From assembly GCA_913056225.1 (NCBI GenBank), contig CAJXMQ010000039.1:1-8628 (forward strand): a stretch of DNA of 8,628 bases, read 5' to 3'. Both the position numbers and the translations under genes were made by a program. Positions 1 to 6,805 of the stretch are shown here, one piece after another (within the stretch, counting starts at the first letter, position 1; each line of letters starts with the position of its first letter). The stretch is from an uncultured Micrococcales bacterium. Its GTDB lineage: Bacteria > Actinomycetota > Actinomycetes > Actinomycetales > Microbacteriaceae. The notes under the pieces were generated by a model, which saw nothing but the letters and a program-made list of their open reading frames with translations, made no database searches and had not been told where the DNA came from.

Positions 1-1017
1 TGCATCAAAGCCCTGACTGTAGGCGATGATTTTCGATGCAAACAAGGCCTTGCGAACTTTTTCAACTAGCTCTTCGCGACCAATGTCCCAAGAGCTGACA
101 TTGGATGCAAGCTCTGGCTTTGCTTTTCTTTGCTCTGCTTGAGCGGAAAGAGATCTTGCGAAAACTGCTTCTGCAATGCCACTGACTGGGACTCCCAGGT
201 CAAGTGCGTTTTTGACTGTCCAAACACCTGTTCCTTTGCTACCAGCCTGGTCCAAAATCACATCAACTAGCGGTTTAGCTGTTTTTGCATCAATTTGGTC
301 GAGCACCTCTGCTGTTATTTCAATCAGGTAGCTTTCCAGTTCTCCTTGATTCCATTCCCTGAAAACTTCAGCTATCTCGGCTGGAGTTAGCCCTGCTTGC
401 CGCAGAATGTCATAACCCTCGGCAATCAGTTGCATGTCTGCGTATTCGATGCCGTTATGAATCATTTTCACAAAGTGACCGGCACCGTCACTTCCGATGT
501 GGGCAACACAGGGCTCTCCCTCGGCAACTGCGGCAATGGATTCCAAAACCGGGCCCAGAGTTTTATAAGCCTCAGCGGAACCGCCTGGCATGATGGAGGG
601 TCCGTTCAAAGCGCCCTCTTCACCGCCAGAGATGCCAGCACCAACGAAGTTGATTCCTTGGGCGGCTAAGTCTTTTTCGCGCCTGATGGTGTCAGTGAAT
701 AGAGCATTCCCACCATCGACAATGATGTCGCCGGGTGCGAATCTTTCGGCAAGCTGATCAATAACAGCATCAGTGGCGACTCCTGCCTGCACCATGATGA
801 TTGCTGTCTTTGGAGACTGCAGAGAATTTACAAACTCATCAATGGTTTCCGAGGCAATGAAGTTAGCTTCGGGGTGGTCTTGATTGAGAGTTTTGGTTTT
901 TTCAAATGAGCGATTGTAAATAGCTACTTTGTTATTTTCTCTGGAGGCCAGATTGCGGGCGAGATTTGAGCCCATAACCGCCAGACCAATAACGCCAATG
1001 TTGGCTTCGGGTGACAT
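1..1017 (-). CDS. gnd: 6-phosphogluconate dehydrogenase, decarboxylating (C-terminus outside window)
   Basis: This enzyme of the cytosolic oxidative pentose phosphate pathway oxidises 6-phosphogluconate to ribulose 5-phosphate and CO2, with reduction of NADP+. The frame is open from the ATG at 1017 down to base 1, giving 339 residues; family members are about 470-485, so roughly the last 130-145 residues lie to the left. The N-terminal Rossmann motif is GVIGLAVMG (residues 8-16), followed by YNRS (34-37), whose Arg is typical of NADP preference. DGGN (101-104) and SGGEEGA (130-136) are substrate-site motifs. The catalytic Lys184 and Glu191 lie in HFVKMIHNGIEY (181-192). KGTGVW (261-266) and Arg288 also match family substrate contacts. 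A weak ribosome-binding purine run (GAAAGAAG on the minus strand) precedes the ATG. It is transcribed divergently from the transporter cluster. The identification is very secure. Confidence 0.97.
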   Translation of the reverse strand, partial: MSPEANIGVIGLAVMGSNLARNLASRENNKVAIYNRSFEKTKTLNQDHPEANFIASETIDEFVNSLQSPKTAIIMVQAGVATDAVIDQLAERFAPGDIIVDGGNALFTDTIRREKDLAAQGINFVGAGISGGEEGALNGPSIMPGGSAEAYKTLGPVLESIAAVAEGEPCVAHIGSDGAGHFVKMIHNGIEYADMQLIAEGYDILRQAGLTPAEIAEVFREWNQGELESYLIEITAEVLDQIDAKTAKPLVDVILDQAGSKGTGVWTVKNALDLGVPVSGIAEAVFARSLSAQAEQRKAKPELASNVSSWDIGREELVEKVRKALFASKIIAYSQGFDA

Positions 1018-1124
1018 TTGTCTTCTTTCGAAATTGGACTCTCAAAGGATAGCAAGTTTGAAAACCCTCATCCGCATGCCTTGGTTGGTAAAAAATTGAT
1101 AACGGATTTCAATTGCCCCGCAGA

Positions 1125-1146
1125 GTTCACAGGGAGTTAACCTTTT
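1125..1146 (+). promoter_or_regulatory. PHO-box-like pair of 11-base direct repeats
   Basis: Two units stand head to tail: GTTCACAGGGA (1125-1135) and GTTAACCTTTT (1136-1146). Each begins with a 7-base core that matches GTTCACC, the core of actinobacterial PhoP direct-repeat units, at 6 of 7 positions, and the period is exactly 11 bases. Read on the other strand the first unit contains CCTGTGAAC, which resembles the repeat recognised by corynebacterial PhoR. The second core ends 9 bases before the TATTAT -10 candidate, so the box covers the place of a -35 element, as expected for an activator of the PhoB/PhoP family. The match was found by eye. The gene behind it, a phosphorus-compound binding protein, makes the reading plausible. 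Confidence 0.6.
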
Positions 1147-1151
1147 GAATT

Positions 1152-1157
1152 TATTAT
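1152..1157 (+). promoter_or_regulatory. Candidate -10 element for the transporter cluster
   Basis: TATTAT matches the consensus TATAAT at 5 of 6 positions. No good -35 hexamer lies 16-18 bases upstream; the PHO-box-like repeats occupy that place instead, which fits an activator-dependent promoter. The predicted transcript would start near 1164 and have a leader of about 38 bases before the phnD-like start. Confidence 0.45.
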
Positions 1158-1158
1158 T

Positions 1159-1177
1159 TGAATACAAGTTGTATTCA
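1159..1177. promoter_or_regulatory. Perfect 19-base palindrome, candidate operator
   Basis: TGAATACAA, a central G (1168), then TTGTATTCA: nine perfectly complementary base pairs on each side of one central base. It starts two bases after the -10 candidate and covers the predicted transcription start, the classic position for a repressor. The symmetry and size suit a dimeric helix-turn-helix regulator. Mycobacterium smegmatis phnDCE is repressed by the GntR-family protein PhnF, but its known site has a different sequence, so only the arrangement is comparable. No regulator gene lies in this window. Confidence 0.55.
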
Positions 1178-1201
1178 CCTGAAAACCCGAAAGGTTATTT
1201 G

Positions 1202-2236
1202 ATGAGAAAAAGCGCATTAATTGCTGCAAGTTTGGGTATCGCCCTGACTTTGTCGGCTTGTGCGGCTGAAGAGCCAGCAGCAGAGGTTGATGAGTCAACC
1301 TCAACTGATTCAAGCGAGACCGAGAACGAACCAACAGGTCGCGATGCTTGGCCAGAAGAGTTAGTTTTCACACTTACCCCCTCACAGGAGGCGGGTGGCC
1401 TGATTGAAACCGCAGAACCACTGGCAGCATTGCTAGAGGCAGAGCTGGGAGTTTCAATCACCCCTCTAGTTCCTTCTGACTACGCAGGTGTTATTGCTGC
1501 TTTGGCATCAGGACAGGCACAGATTGCTGGTGGTCTAGGACCAAACCAGATGGTGCAGGCAGAGGACCAGGCGGAAGCCACCCTAATTTTGCAGGCAGAG
1601 CGTTTTGGTTCATACACCTATGTAACCCAGTGGATCACAAATGACCCAGACACCTACTGTGACGCAACTCCAGTTGCCAATGAGGAGGGTTACCTTTTCT
1701 GTAATGGTGTTGAAAATGCCAGTGACGCATCAGACGGCCCAATTGGTGCCGATAAGTTACCTTTGCTAGCGGGGCAGACAGTGTCTTTTGTCGATCAGGG
1801 TTCAACCAGTGGTTACCTAGTTCCATCACTTCAGCTTTTAGAGGCTGGCGTTGACCCGGTTGATGACATCAATGTTGTCTTCGCAGGAGGTCACGATGCA
1901 TCCGTGCAGGCCGTTTATGACGGAGATGCAGTTGTTGGAACCAGCTACAACGACGCCCGCGGCGACATCGTGGAGACCTCACCAGACGTTGGCGAGAGGG
2001 TTGTTGTTTGGGGTTGGTCAGGACCTATCCCTAACGATGGCTTCGCAGTTGCCGGCGATCTCCCAGAGGATCTAAAGCAGGCAATCACCGATGCTTTCGT
2101 TGCAATTGCAGCGACTGAAGAGGGTGCGGCCTTGATGGATGAGCTTTACAACATTGACAATGTAAAGCCAGTTGAGGATGGCGTTTATGAAGTTATTCGC
2201 CAGCTAGATGTTCAGCTTGGCGACATCCTTGGATAG
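1202..2236 (+). CDS. phnD: PhnD-type phosphate/phosphite/phosphonate ABC transporter substrate-binding lipoprotein
   Basis: This is the extracytoplasmic, membrane-anchored binding protein of the importer encoded by the next three genes. The ATG at 1202 is preferred: it has GAAAGG (1189-1194) seven bases upstream and begins a lipoprotein signal peptide with basic RK, a hydrophobic core and the lipobox LSAC ending at Cys20. An in-frame TTG at 1145 would extend it by 19 residues, but that would bury the signal peptide and cover the promoter elements. After an acidic linker rich in Glu, Ser and Thr (about 21-50), the binding domain shows GSTSGYL, whose STS (201-203) corresponds to the Ser-Thr-Ser that holds the phosphonate group in E. 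coli PhnD. GGHDASV (His231) and NDAR (Asp251) follow. Cys153 and Cys167 could form a disulfide. The length of 344 residues suits the family. The substrate (phosphate, phosphite or an organophosphonate) cannot be told from motifs. A strong hairpin follows the gene. Confidence 0.9.
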   Translation: MRKSALIAASLGIALTLSACAAEEPAAEVDESTSTDSSETENEPTGRDAWPEELVFTLTPSQEAGGLIETAEPLAALLEAELGVSITPLVPSDYAGVIAALASGQAQIAGGLGPNQMVQAEDQAEATLILQAERFGSYTYVTQWITNDPDTYCDATPVANEEGYLFCNGVENASDASDGPIGADKLPLLAGQTVSFVDQGSTSGYLVPSLQLLEAGVDPVDDINVVFAGGHDASVQAVYDGDAVVGTSYNDARGDIVETSPDVGERVVVWGWSGPIPNDGFAVAGDLPEDLKQAITDAFVAIAATEEGAALMDELYNIDNVKPVEDGVYEVIRQLDVQLGDILG

Positions 2237-2248
2237 TTAGCAAACTAC

Positions 2249-2282
2249 AATCAGACCACTGCCTTTTGGCAGTGGTCTGATT
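2249..2282 (+). terminator. 15-bp perfect hairpin between phnD-like and phnC-like genes
   Basis: The arms 2249-2263 and 2268-2282 are perfectly complementary around a TTTT loop. The stem carries a G+C-rich top (CCACTGCC/GGCAGTGG) and ends in AAT/ATT. Only a modest T-containing stretch follows, so it may act as a partial terminator or as a block to 3' exonuclease rather than a full stop. It lies 12 bases after the phnD-like stop and 19 bases before the phnC-like start. That is the usual place for an element that raises binding-protein output relative to the downstream membrane components. Confidence 0.75.
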
Positions 2283-2301
2283 CGTTTGAGTTTGGATAAT
2301 C

Positions 2302-3072
2302 ATGATTAGTTTCAAAAATGCGACTGTTGAGTATCAGCCTGGCGTGAAAGCCATGGACAACCTAAACCTTGAAATCAAAGAAGGTGAATTCGTAGTTGTC
2401 GTAGGACTTAGTGGGGCTGGTAAGTCCACTTTGATTAGAACCATCAACAATCTGGTGCCCCTTACATCTGGCGAGCTCTATGTTGACGGTGAAGCTGTTC
2501 ATGATCTCTCGAGAAAGAAAATGCGAGCTCTGAGAAGTCGAATTGGAATGATTTTTCAAGGTTTCAATCTGGTTGACAGGGCCACCGTTTTGCAAAATGT
2601 ATTGATGGGACGAGTTTTCAAACTCCCCACCTGGAGAACAGTTTTTGGTGCCTATCCAAAAAAAGATCAGCAAGTTGCAGCACAGGCCCTGAATCGAGTT
2701 GGCATGTTGGACCGTGCTTATTCAAGGGCAACTGACCTCAGTGGTGGGCAGCGACAAAGGGTCGGTATTGCCAGAGCACTGGCTCAGGAGCCGAAAGTGA
2801 TTCTGGCCGATGAACCAGTAGCTTCGTTGGACCCACCCACATCACACGCTGTGATGCAGCACCTTCAGAAAATCAATCAGGATTTAGGCATCACAACGAT
2901 TGTCAACCTGCACTTTTTAGATTTAGCGACAGCCTACGGAGAGCGTGTAATCGGTCTTCGTGAGGGCAAGTTAGTTTTTGATGGACCAGGCAGCGAATGC
3001 ACCGAAGAGGTGTTTGAGGGAATTTATGGCAGAAGCCTCACCGCCGAGGACACACTGTCAGAGGAAGCATAG
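2302..3072 (+). CDS. phnC: PhnC-type phosphate/phosphonate ABC transporter ATP-binding protein
   Basis: This is the cytoplasmic ATPase that powers the importer by dimerising under the two permease subunits. All nucleotide-binding motifs are present: Walker A GLSGAGKST (35-43), a Q-loop in MIFQGFNL, the ABC signature LSGGQRQR (146-153), Walker B VILADEP (166-172), D-loop SLD (175-177) and H-loop His204 in VNLHFLDLA, a segment typical of PhnC. The length of 256 residues is usual. The start at 2302 has only a weak ribosome-binding site (GGAT at 2294-2297). Together with the preceding hairpin, this suggests lower expression than the binding protein. The stop is followed after 3 bases by the first permease, so the two are almost certainly co-transcribed. 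Confidence 0.95.
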   Translation: MISFKNATVEYQPGVKAMDNLNLEIKEGEFVVVVGLSGAGKSTLIRTINNLVPLTSGELYVDGEAVHDLSRKKMRALRSRIGMIFQGFNLVDRATVLQNVLMGRVFKLPTWRTVFGAYPKKDQQVAAQALNRVGMLDRAYSRATDLSGGQRQRVGIARALAQEPKVILADEPVASLDPPTSHAVMQHLQKINQDLGITTIVNLHFLDLATAYGERVIGLREGKLVFDGPGSECTEEVFEGIYGRSLTAEDTLSEEA

Positions 3073-3075
3073 GTA

Positions 3076-3873
3076 ATGACCGCTTCAAAGGTTGAGCTTC
3101 CGAAGAAACCGGGAATCCCCGGAGCGATAATTTTCTCGCTTGTCTTTGCCTTTGTGCTGACAGTTGTCACCATGATCACCGTTGAGTTCTCGCTCACTGA
3201 GATACTCACAAACTTTGGTCGCAGAAACCTGGTGGCGGATGGATTGTTCAACCCTGATTTTGGTCAGATTCTCTCCGAGCGTTCCCTCTCTGCATTCATT
3301 GAAACTCTGCAGCTAGCTGTTTTGGGAACGGTTCTCGGTGGTGGAATGTCAATGTTCATGGCTTACTGGGCAACCGAGTTTGGTAACCCAATTCGCTGGC
3401 TCAGGGCAATCGTTAGAACCTTTAACAATGTGGTGCGCTCTATTCCCGATCTACTCTGGGCACTGTTGTTTGTGACGGCTGTTGGAATTGGAATTCTGCC
3501 GGGATTGCTGGCTCTGTTTTTCTTTTCCATGGCGGTTGTCACCAAGCTCACCAGTGACACCCTGGATGGAATTGACATGGGCCCAATCGAGGCCGCCAAA
3601 GCCAGCGGCAGTGGTTTGATTTCCATGCTGAGAACCGCTGTGATTCCTCAGATTCTCCCCTCCTATACATCCTTTGTTTTATATGGCTTCGAGCTGAACC
3701 TGCGAGCCAGTGCTGTTTTGGGGCTGGTTGGAGCTGGAGGCATTGGTTCTCGAATTGAGTTTTTCCGATCTCGCGGTGACTGGAGCGAGGTCTGGGGGTT
3801 GGTGCTGATGTTTTTCCTAGTGGTTTTCTTGGTGGAACGATTCTCAGTCACCATCCGTAGGAGGTTGGTATGA
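3076..3873 (+). CDS. phnE: PhnE-type ABC transporter permease, first of two
   Basis: This integral membrane subunit forms the transport channel, probably as a heterodimer with the next gene product. It has 265 residues with about six hydrophobic segments, clear ones near 15-37, 77-99, 125-155 and 236-255. The cytoplasmic coupling loop that contacts the ATPase is a full EAA motif, EAAKASGSG...IPQILP (172-195). The C-terminal half carries SFVLYGFELNLRASAV and GLVGAGGIG (199-224), a block characteristic of PhnE. GAGGAA at 3060-3065 provides a good ribosome-binding site about 10 bases before the ATG. The stop overlaps the next start by 4 bases (ATGA), indicating translational coupling. The substrate is as uncertain as for the binding protein. 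Confidence 0.92.
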   Translation: MTASKVELPKKPGIPGAIIFSLVFAFVLTVVTMITVEFSLTEILTNFGRRNLVADGLFNPDFGQILSERSLSAFIETLQLAVLGTVLGGGMSMFMAYWATEFGNPIRWLRAIVRTFNNVVRSIPDLLWALLFVTAVGIGILPGLLALFFFSMAVVTKLTSDTLDGIDMGPIEAAKASGSGLISMLRTAVIPQILPSYTSFVLYGFELNLRASAVLGLVGAGGIGSRIEFFRSRGDWSEVWGLVLMFFLVVFLVERFSVTIRRRLV

Positions 3874-4691
3874 GTGAGCTAAGCCTTCCCAAAAAAGCCA
3901 TCGATTGGTTTAGAAACATCACCACTCTCGCCATTGTGGTGGCAGTGATTTGGTCGCTTATCGGATTGGAAATCAGATGGGAGAGATTGATTGATCTGCC
4001 AGCTGATCTGTTTTTGATTGGCACGCTGATGTTTGGAAATCTAGATATTGCCGATTTCCCGAACCTTGCTGGAGCAATGTGGGAATCAATCTCGATTGCT
4101 TGGGTGGGAACCCTGATTGCAGCACTGTTTGCAATACCACTTTCATTTTTGGCGGCAGAGAACCTGGTTGGAAGACCCATTGCATGGGTAATCAGGCAGG
4201 TTTTCAACATCTTGCGTGCAGTTCCAGAAGTTATTTTGGCAATTGCCTTGATTCCAATTTTTGGACTCACGCCTTTGACTGGAGTGCTGGCAATTGGAAT
4301 CGGATCAATTGGAACCTTGGGAAAGCTTTTTTATGAGGTCATTGAGTCAATTAAGAAAAACCCACTGGAAGCGGCTGATGCAGTTGGAGCAAACAAGCTA
4401 GTTCGTTTCCGCTGGGGAGTGCTACCGCAGGTAATGCCCGAGATGACCTCGTTTGTGCTTTATCGGTTTGAGGTGAACATTCGAGCCAGTGCGGTAATGG
4501 GTTTGATTGGTGCGGGTGGAATTGGAAACGATGTAGCACTCGCTTTGCGCTTCAAAGATTGGGAAGTCGCAGGAATGGGGTTGTTGATTGTGATTCTCGG
4601 CACAATCTTGGTTGATGCGATCTCGGGTGCTGCCAGAAAGCGAATTATCAAGGGGACTCAGGCCAAGCCGATTGAATTAGCGGAAGTGTAG
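3870..4691 (+). CDS. phnE: PhnE-type ABC transporter permease, second of two
   Basis: This is a second, diverged permease of the same family, 273 residues long. Hydrophobic segments lie near 17-34, 70-97, 108-133, 135-150 and 232-252. The coupling loop EAADAVGAN...LPQVMP (167-190) and the block SFVLYRFEVNIRASAV and GLIGAGGIG (194-219) match the first permease closely, while the N-terminal halves differ, as expected for an old duplication giving a heterodimeric channel. A perfect AGGAGG (3859-3864) stands five bases before the ATG, inside the end of the first permease gene, and the two genes overlap by 4 bases. Only 14 bases separate it from pta, and no terminator is visible between them. Confidence 0.92.
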   Translation: MSELSLPKKAIDWFRNITTLAIVVAVIWSLIGLEIRWERLIDLPADLFLIGTLMFGNLDIADFPNLAGAMWESISIAWVGTLIAALFAIPLSFLAAENLVGRPIAWVIRQVFNILRAVPEVILAIALIPIFGLTPLTGVLAIGIGSIGTLGKLFYEVIESIKKNPLEAADAVGANKLVRFRWGVLPQVMPEMTSFVLYRFEVNIRASAVMGLIGAGGIGNDVALALRFKDWEVAGMGLLIVILGTILVDAISGAARKRIIKGTQAKPIELAEV

Positions 4692-4705
4692 GTAGCCTTA
4701 ACTAC

Positions 4706-6805
4706 ATGTCCAATAGCGTTTACCTTGCAGCAGTTGAAGGACACACGATTAAATCTGCTATTGCCCTTGGCGTTTTAGAGGCAATGAAGACCAAGCATAA
4801 AAAAGTTGCTGTTTTCAGAGCGGTCACCAGAGATGCAACCAGCGAGGACTATGTGCTTCGTTTGCTGATTGCCAATTCCAACACCGAATTGCAATATGAG
4901 GATTGCATAGGGGTGGCATATAAAGATGTTCACTCATCGCCTGAAAGAGCACTTAGGACAATACTTTCTCGTTTCAAGCAATTACAGCAGCAAGTTGATG
5001 CGGTGTTGGTGATTGGCTCCGATTACAACGATGTCGTAGGTCCAACCGAGCTGAATTTCAACGCTCGAATCGCGACCAACATTGGCCTACCGGTGATGCT
5101 GGTGGTGAATGGTTTGAAACCCTATGAAACAAGTGAGCATCTAGGCCAGGGTCAGTTCAGAGACCTTGCCCAGATTCAACAGATTATTGATCTCTCAGCC
5201 GAAGAATTTGAATCCGAGTTTTCTGAAATTGCCTCAGTTGTAATCAATCGCATGGACCCATTGCTGGTAACTCAGGTTGACAAACTTAGAACCCCAGATC
5301 AGGTCCCGGTTTGGGGGGTCAGCGAAGATAAGTTCTTGGTTGCACCAAGGATGAAAACGGTTATGGAAAACCTTGGTGGGCAGCTACTTTTCGGCGACCC
5401 TAAAAGATTGCAGAACCTTGCAACCGACGTGGTGATAGCCAGCATGAATGGGGTTAATGTTTTGTCTCGATTGAGAGATGATGCCATTGTTGTCACTCCA
5501 GCTGACCGCACTGACACTCTATTGACGCTAATCACCGCTGATAGTGCTGAGAATTTTCCGAAACTTGCAGGCATTGTTCTAAACGGAGGTTTTGATCTTC
5601 CCGAGCAATTCATAAGTTTGATTCAGGGCCTGAACCCCACAGTCCCAGTCATTACAGTTGATCTTGGGACCTTCGATACAACCATGCGGGTTACTAAAAC
5701 CAGGGGAAAAATTTCACGCGGGGATGAGCAGAAGCTAACTCACGCGAAGAAGCTTTTTAGCGAGCATGTTCCAACCGAAGAAGTTCTGAGTTCCATTGAG
5801 TCTGTAAATCCTGGGGTAATCACCCCACTTCTGTTTGAACACAGTTTGATGACGCAAGCGGCCAAGAATCAAAAAACAATTGTGCTGCCAGAAGGCGAGG
5901 ATCACAGAGTGTTGCAGGCAGCAGGCGAGATTTTGGCAAATGCAACTGCCAAGTTGATTATTTTGGGTAACCCAGAAAAGATCAGGGCAGATGCGGTCAA
6001 ACTGGGGATCAACCTAGATGGTGCTGATCTGGTGGATATTGAACAAAGTCCACATTTCGAAACAGCGGCTCAGGAGTATTTCAAACTTAGAGCCCATAAG
6101 GGAATCACCATTGAGCAGGCCAGGGAAACCGTCAAAGACGTTTCTTATTTCGGAACCATGCTGGTTCACCTCGGTGTTGCTGATGGAATGGTTAGCGGTG
6201 CCAGCCATACCACCGCGCATACGATCAGGCCAAGTTTTGAAATTATCAAAACTAAACCAAGCGTTTCCAGTGTTTCCAGTGTGTTCTTGATGGCACTCAG
6301 AGACCGAGTGTTGGTTTATGGGGATTGCGCGGTAATTCCAGAGCCAACCGTTGAACAGCTGGCAGACATCGCAATATCATCAGCAGAGACAGCCCAGGCA
6401 TTCGACATTGATCCACAAATTGCGATGCTGAGTTATTCAACCGGAACCAGCGGTTCCGGTGCTGAGGTGGAAAGAGTGAGACAAGCGACAGAATTGGCGA
6501 GATCGAGAAGACCAGAGCTTCGAATCGAAGGTCCAATTCAATATGATGCTGCGGTGGATGCGGCGGTGGCAAGCAAAAAACTTCCAGAATCACTGGTAGC
6601 TGGAAATGCGACAGTGTTTGTTTTTCCAGATCTGAATACTGGAAATAACACCTATAAAGCGGTGCAGCGAACTGCGGGAGCGGTTGCAATTGGCCCGGTT
6701 TTGCAAGGATTGAATAAACCTGTGAATGACTTATCAAGAGGTGCACTGGTTGGGGACATTGTCAACACCATAGCCATCACCGCAATTCAGGCAGGAACTG
6801 AATGA
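4706..6805 (+). CDS. pta: Phosphate acetyltransferase, long form
   Basis: This cytosolic enzyme interconverts acetyl-CoA plus phosphate with acetyl phosphate plus CoA. At 699 residues it is the long, E. coli-like form. Residues 1 to about 215 form a dethiobiotin-synthetase-like P-loop-fold domain, here with only a degenerate loop (GHTIKS, 12-17). A DRTGG-type domain follows to about 330, with DRTD at 267-270. The catalytic PTA_PTB domain starts near 378 with VLPEGED (393-399), GMVSGASHTTAHT (from 494) and STGTSGSG (578-585). Ser677, Arg678 and Asp684 in NDLSRGALVGDIV match catalytic residues known from Methanosarcina Pta (Ser309, Arg310, Asp316) with identical spacing. The N-terminal domains of long Pta proteins are linked to allosteric control. 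The ribosome-binding site is weak. It starts 14 bases after the second permease gene and overlaps ackA by 4 bases. Confidence 0.97.
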   Translation: MSNSVYLAAVEGHTIKSAIALGVLEAMKTKHKKVAVFRAVTRDATSEDYVLRLLIANSNTELQYEDCIGVAYKDVHSSPERALRTILSRFKQLQQQVDAVLVIGSDYNDVVGPTELNFNARIATNIGLPVMLVVNGLKPYETSEHLGQGQFRDLAQIQQIIDLSAEEFESEFSEIASVVINRMDPLLVTQVDKLRTPDQVPVWGVSEDKFLVAPRMKTVMENLGGQLLFGDPKRLQNLATDVVIASMNGVNVLSRLRDDAIVVTPADRTDTLLTLITADSAENFPKLAGIVLNGGFDLPEQFISLIQGLNPTVPVITVDLGTFDTTMRVTKTRGKISRGDEQKLTHAKKLFSEHVPTEEVLSSIESVNPGVITPLLFEHSLMTQAAKNQKTIVLPEGEDHRVLQAAGEILANATAKLIILGNPEKIRADAVKLGINLDGADLVDIEQSPHFETAAQEYFKLRAHKGITIEQARETVKDVSYFGTMLVHLGVADGMVSGASHTTAHTIRPSFEIIKTKPSVSSVSSVFLMALRDRVLVYGDCAVIPEPTVEQLADIAISSAETAQAFDIDPQIAMLSYSTGTSGSGAEVERVRQATELARSRRPELRIEGPIQYDAAVDAAVASKKLPESLVAGNATVFVFPDLNTGNNTYKAVQRTAGAVAIGPVLQGLNKPVNDLSRGALVGDIVNTIAITAIQAGTE

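Larger units (their letters stand above)
1018..1201. promoter_or_regulatory. Divergent intergenic region between gnd and the phnD-like gene
   Basis: This 184-base non-coding region separates two divergent genes, so it should carry promoters on both strands. The phnD side holds the PHO-box-like repeats, a -10 candidate and a palindrome, listed separately. On the gnd side I see only a weak candidate -10 (TATCCT on the minus strand, plus-strand 1046-1051) about 28 bases before the start, without a convincing -35. A 6-base inverted repeat (AATTGA at 1094-1099, TCAATT at 1109-1114) lies in the middle; it is short enough to be chance. Confidence 0.7.

Noticed and set aside
397..669. Plus-strand open frame of 90 codons inside gnd
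   Set aside because: It is antisense to a clearly coding, conserved gnd region and resembles no known protein; it is a shadow frame.
1145..1201. In-frame TTG at 1145 as the start of the PhnD-type protein
   Set aside because: It has no ribosome-binding site, would put 19 residues before a textbook lipoprotein signal peptide and would overlap the palindrome and -10 candidate.
3848..4270. Minus-strand open frame of 140 codons inside the second permease gene
   Set aside because: It is antisense to an intact PhnE-type gene and has no recognisable motif or plausible ribosome-binding site.
4687..4706. Inverted repeat TGTAG...CTACA around TAGCCT at the pta start, with a passing likeness to a DtxR/IdeR iron box
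   Set aside because: The arms are only 5 bases and the likeness to the 19-base iron-box consensus needs gaps in the half-sites; too weak to claim.
6263..6280. Tandem 9-base repeat GTTTCCAGT x2 within pta
   Set aside because: It encodes VSSVSS in a conserved Pta segment (KPSVSSVSSVFLM), where Ser/Val repetition is normal for the family.
6297..6746. Minus-strand open frame of 149 codons inside pta
   Set aside because: It is antisense to the conserved catalytic domain of Pta, with low-complexity Pro/Leu/Gln composition and no family resemblance.
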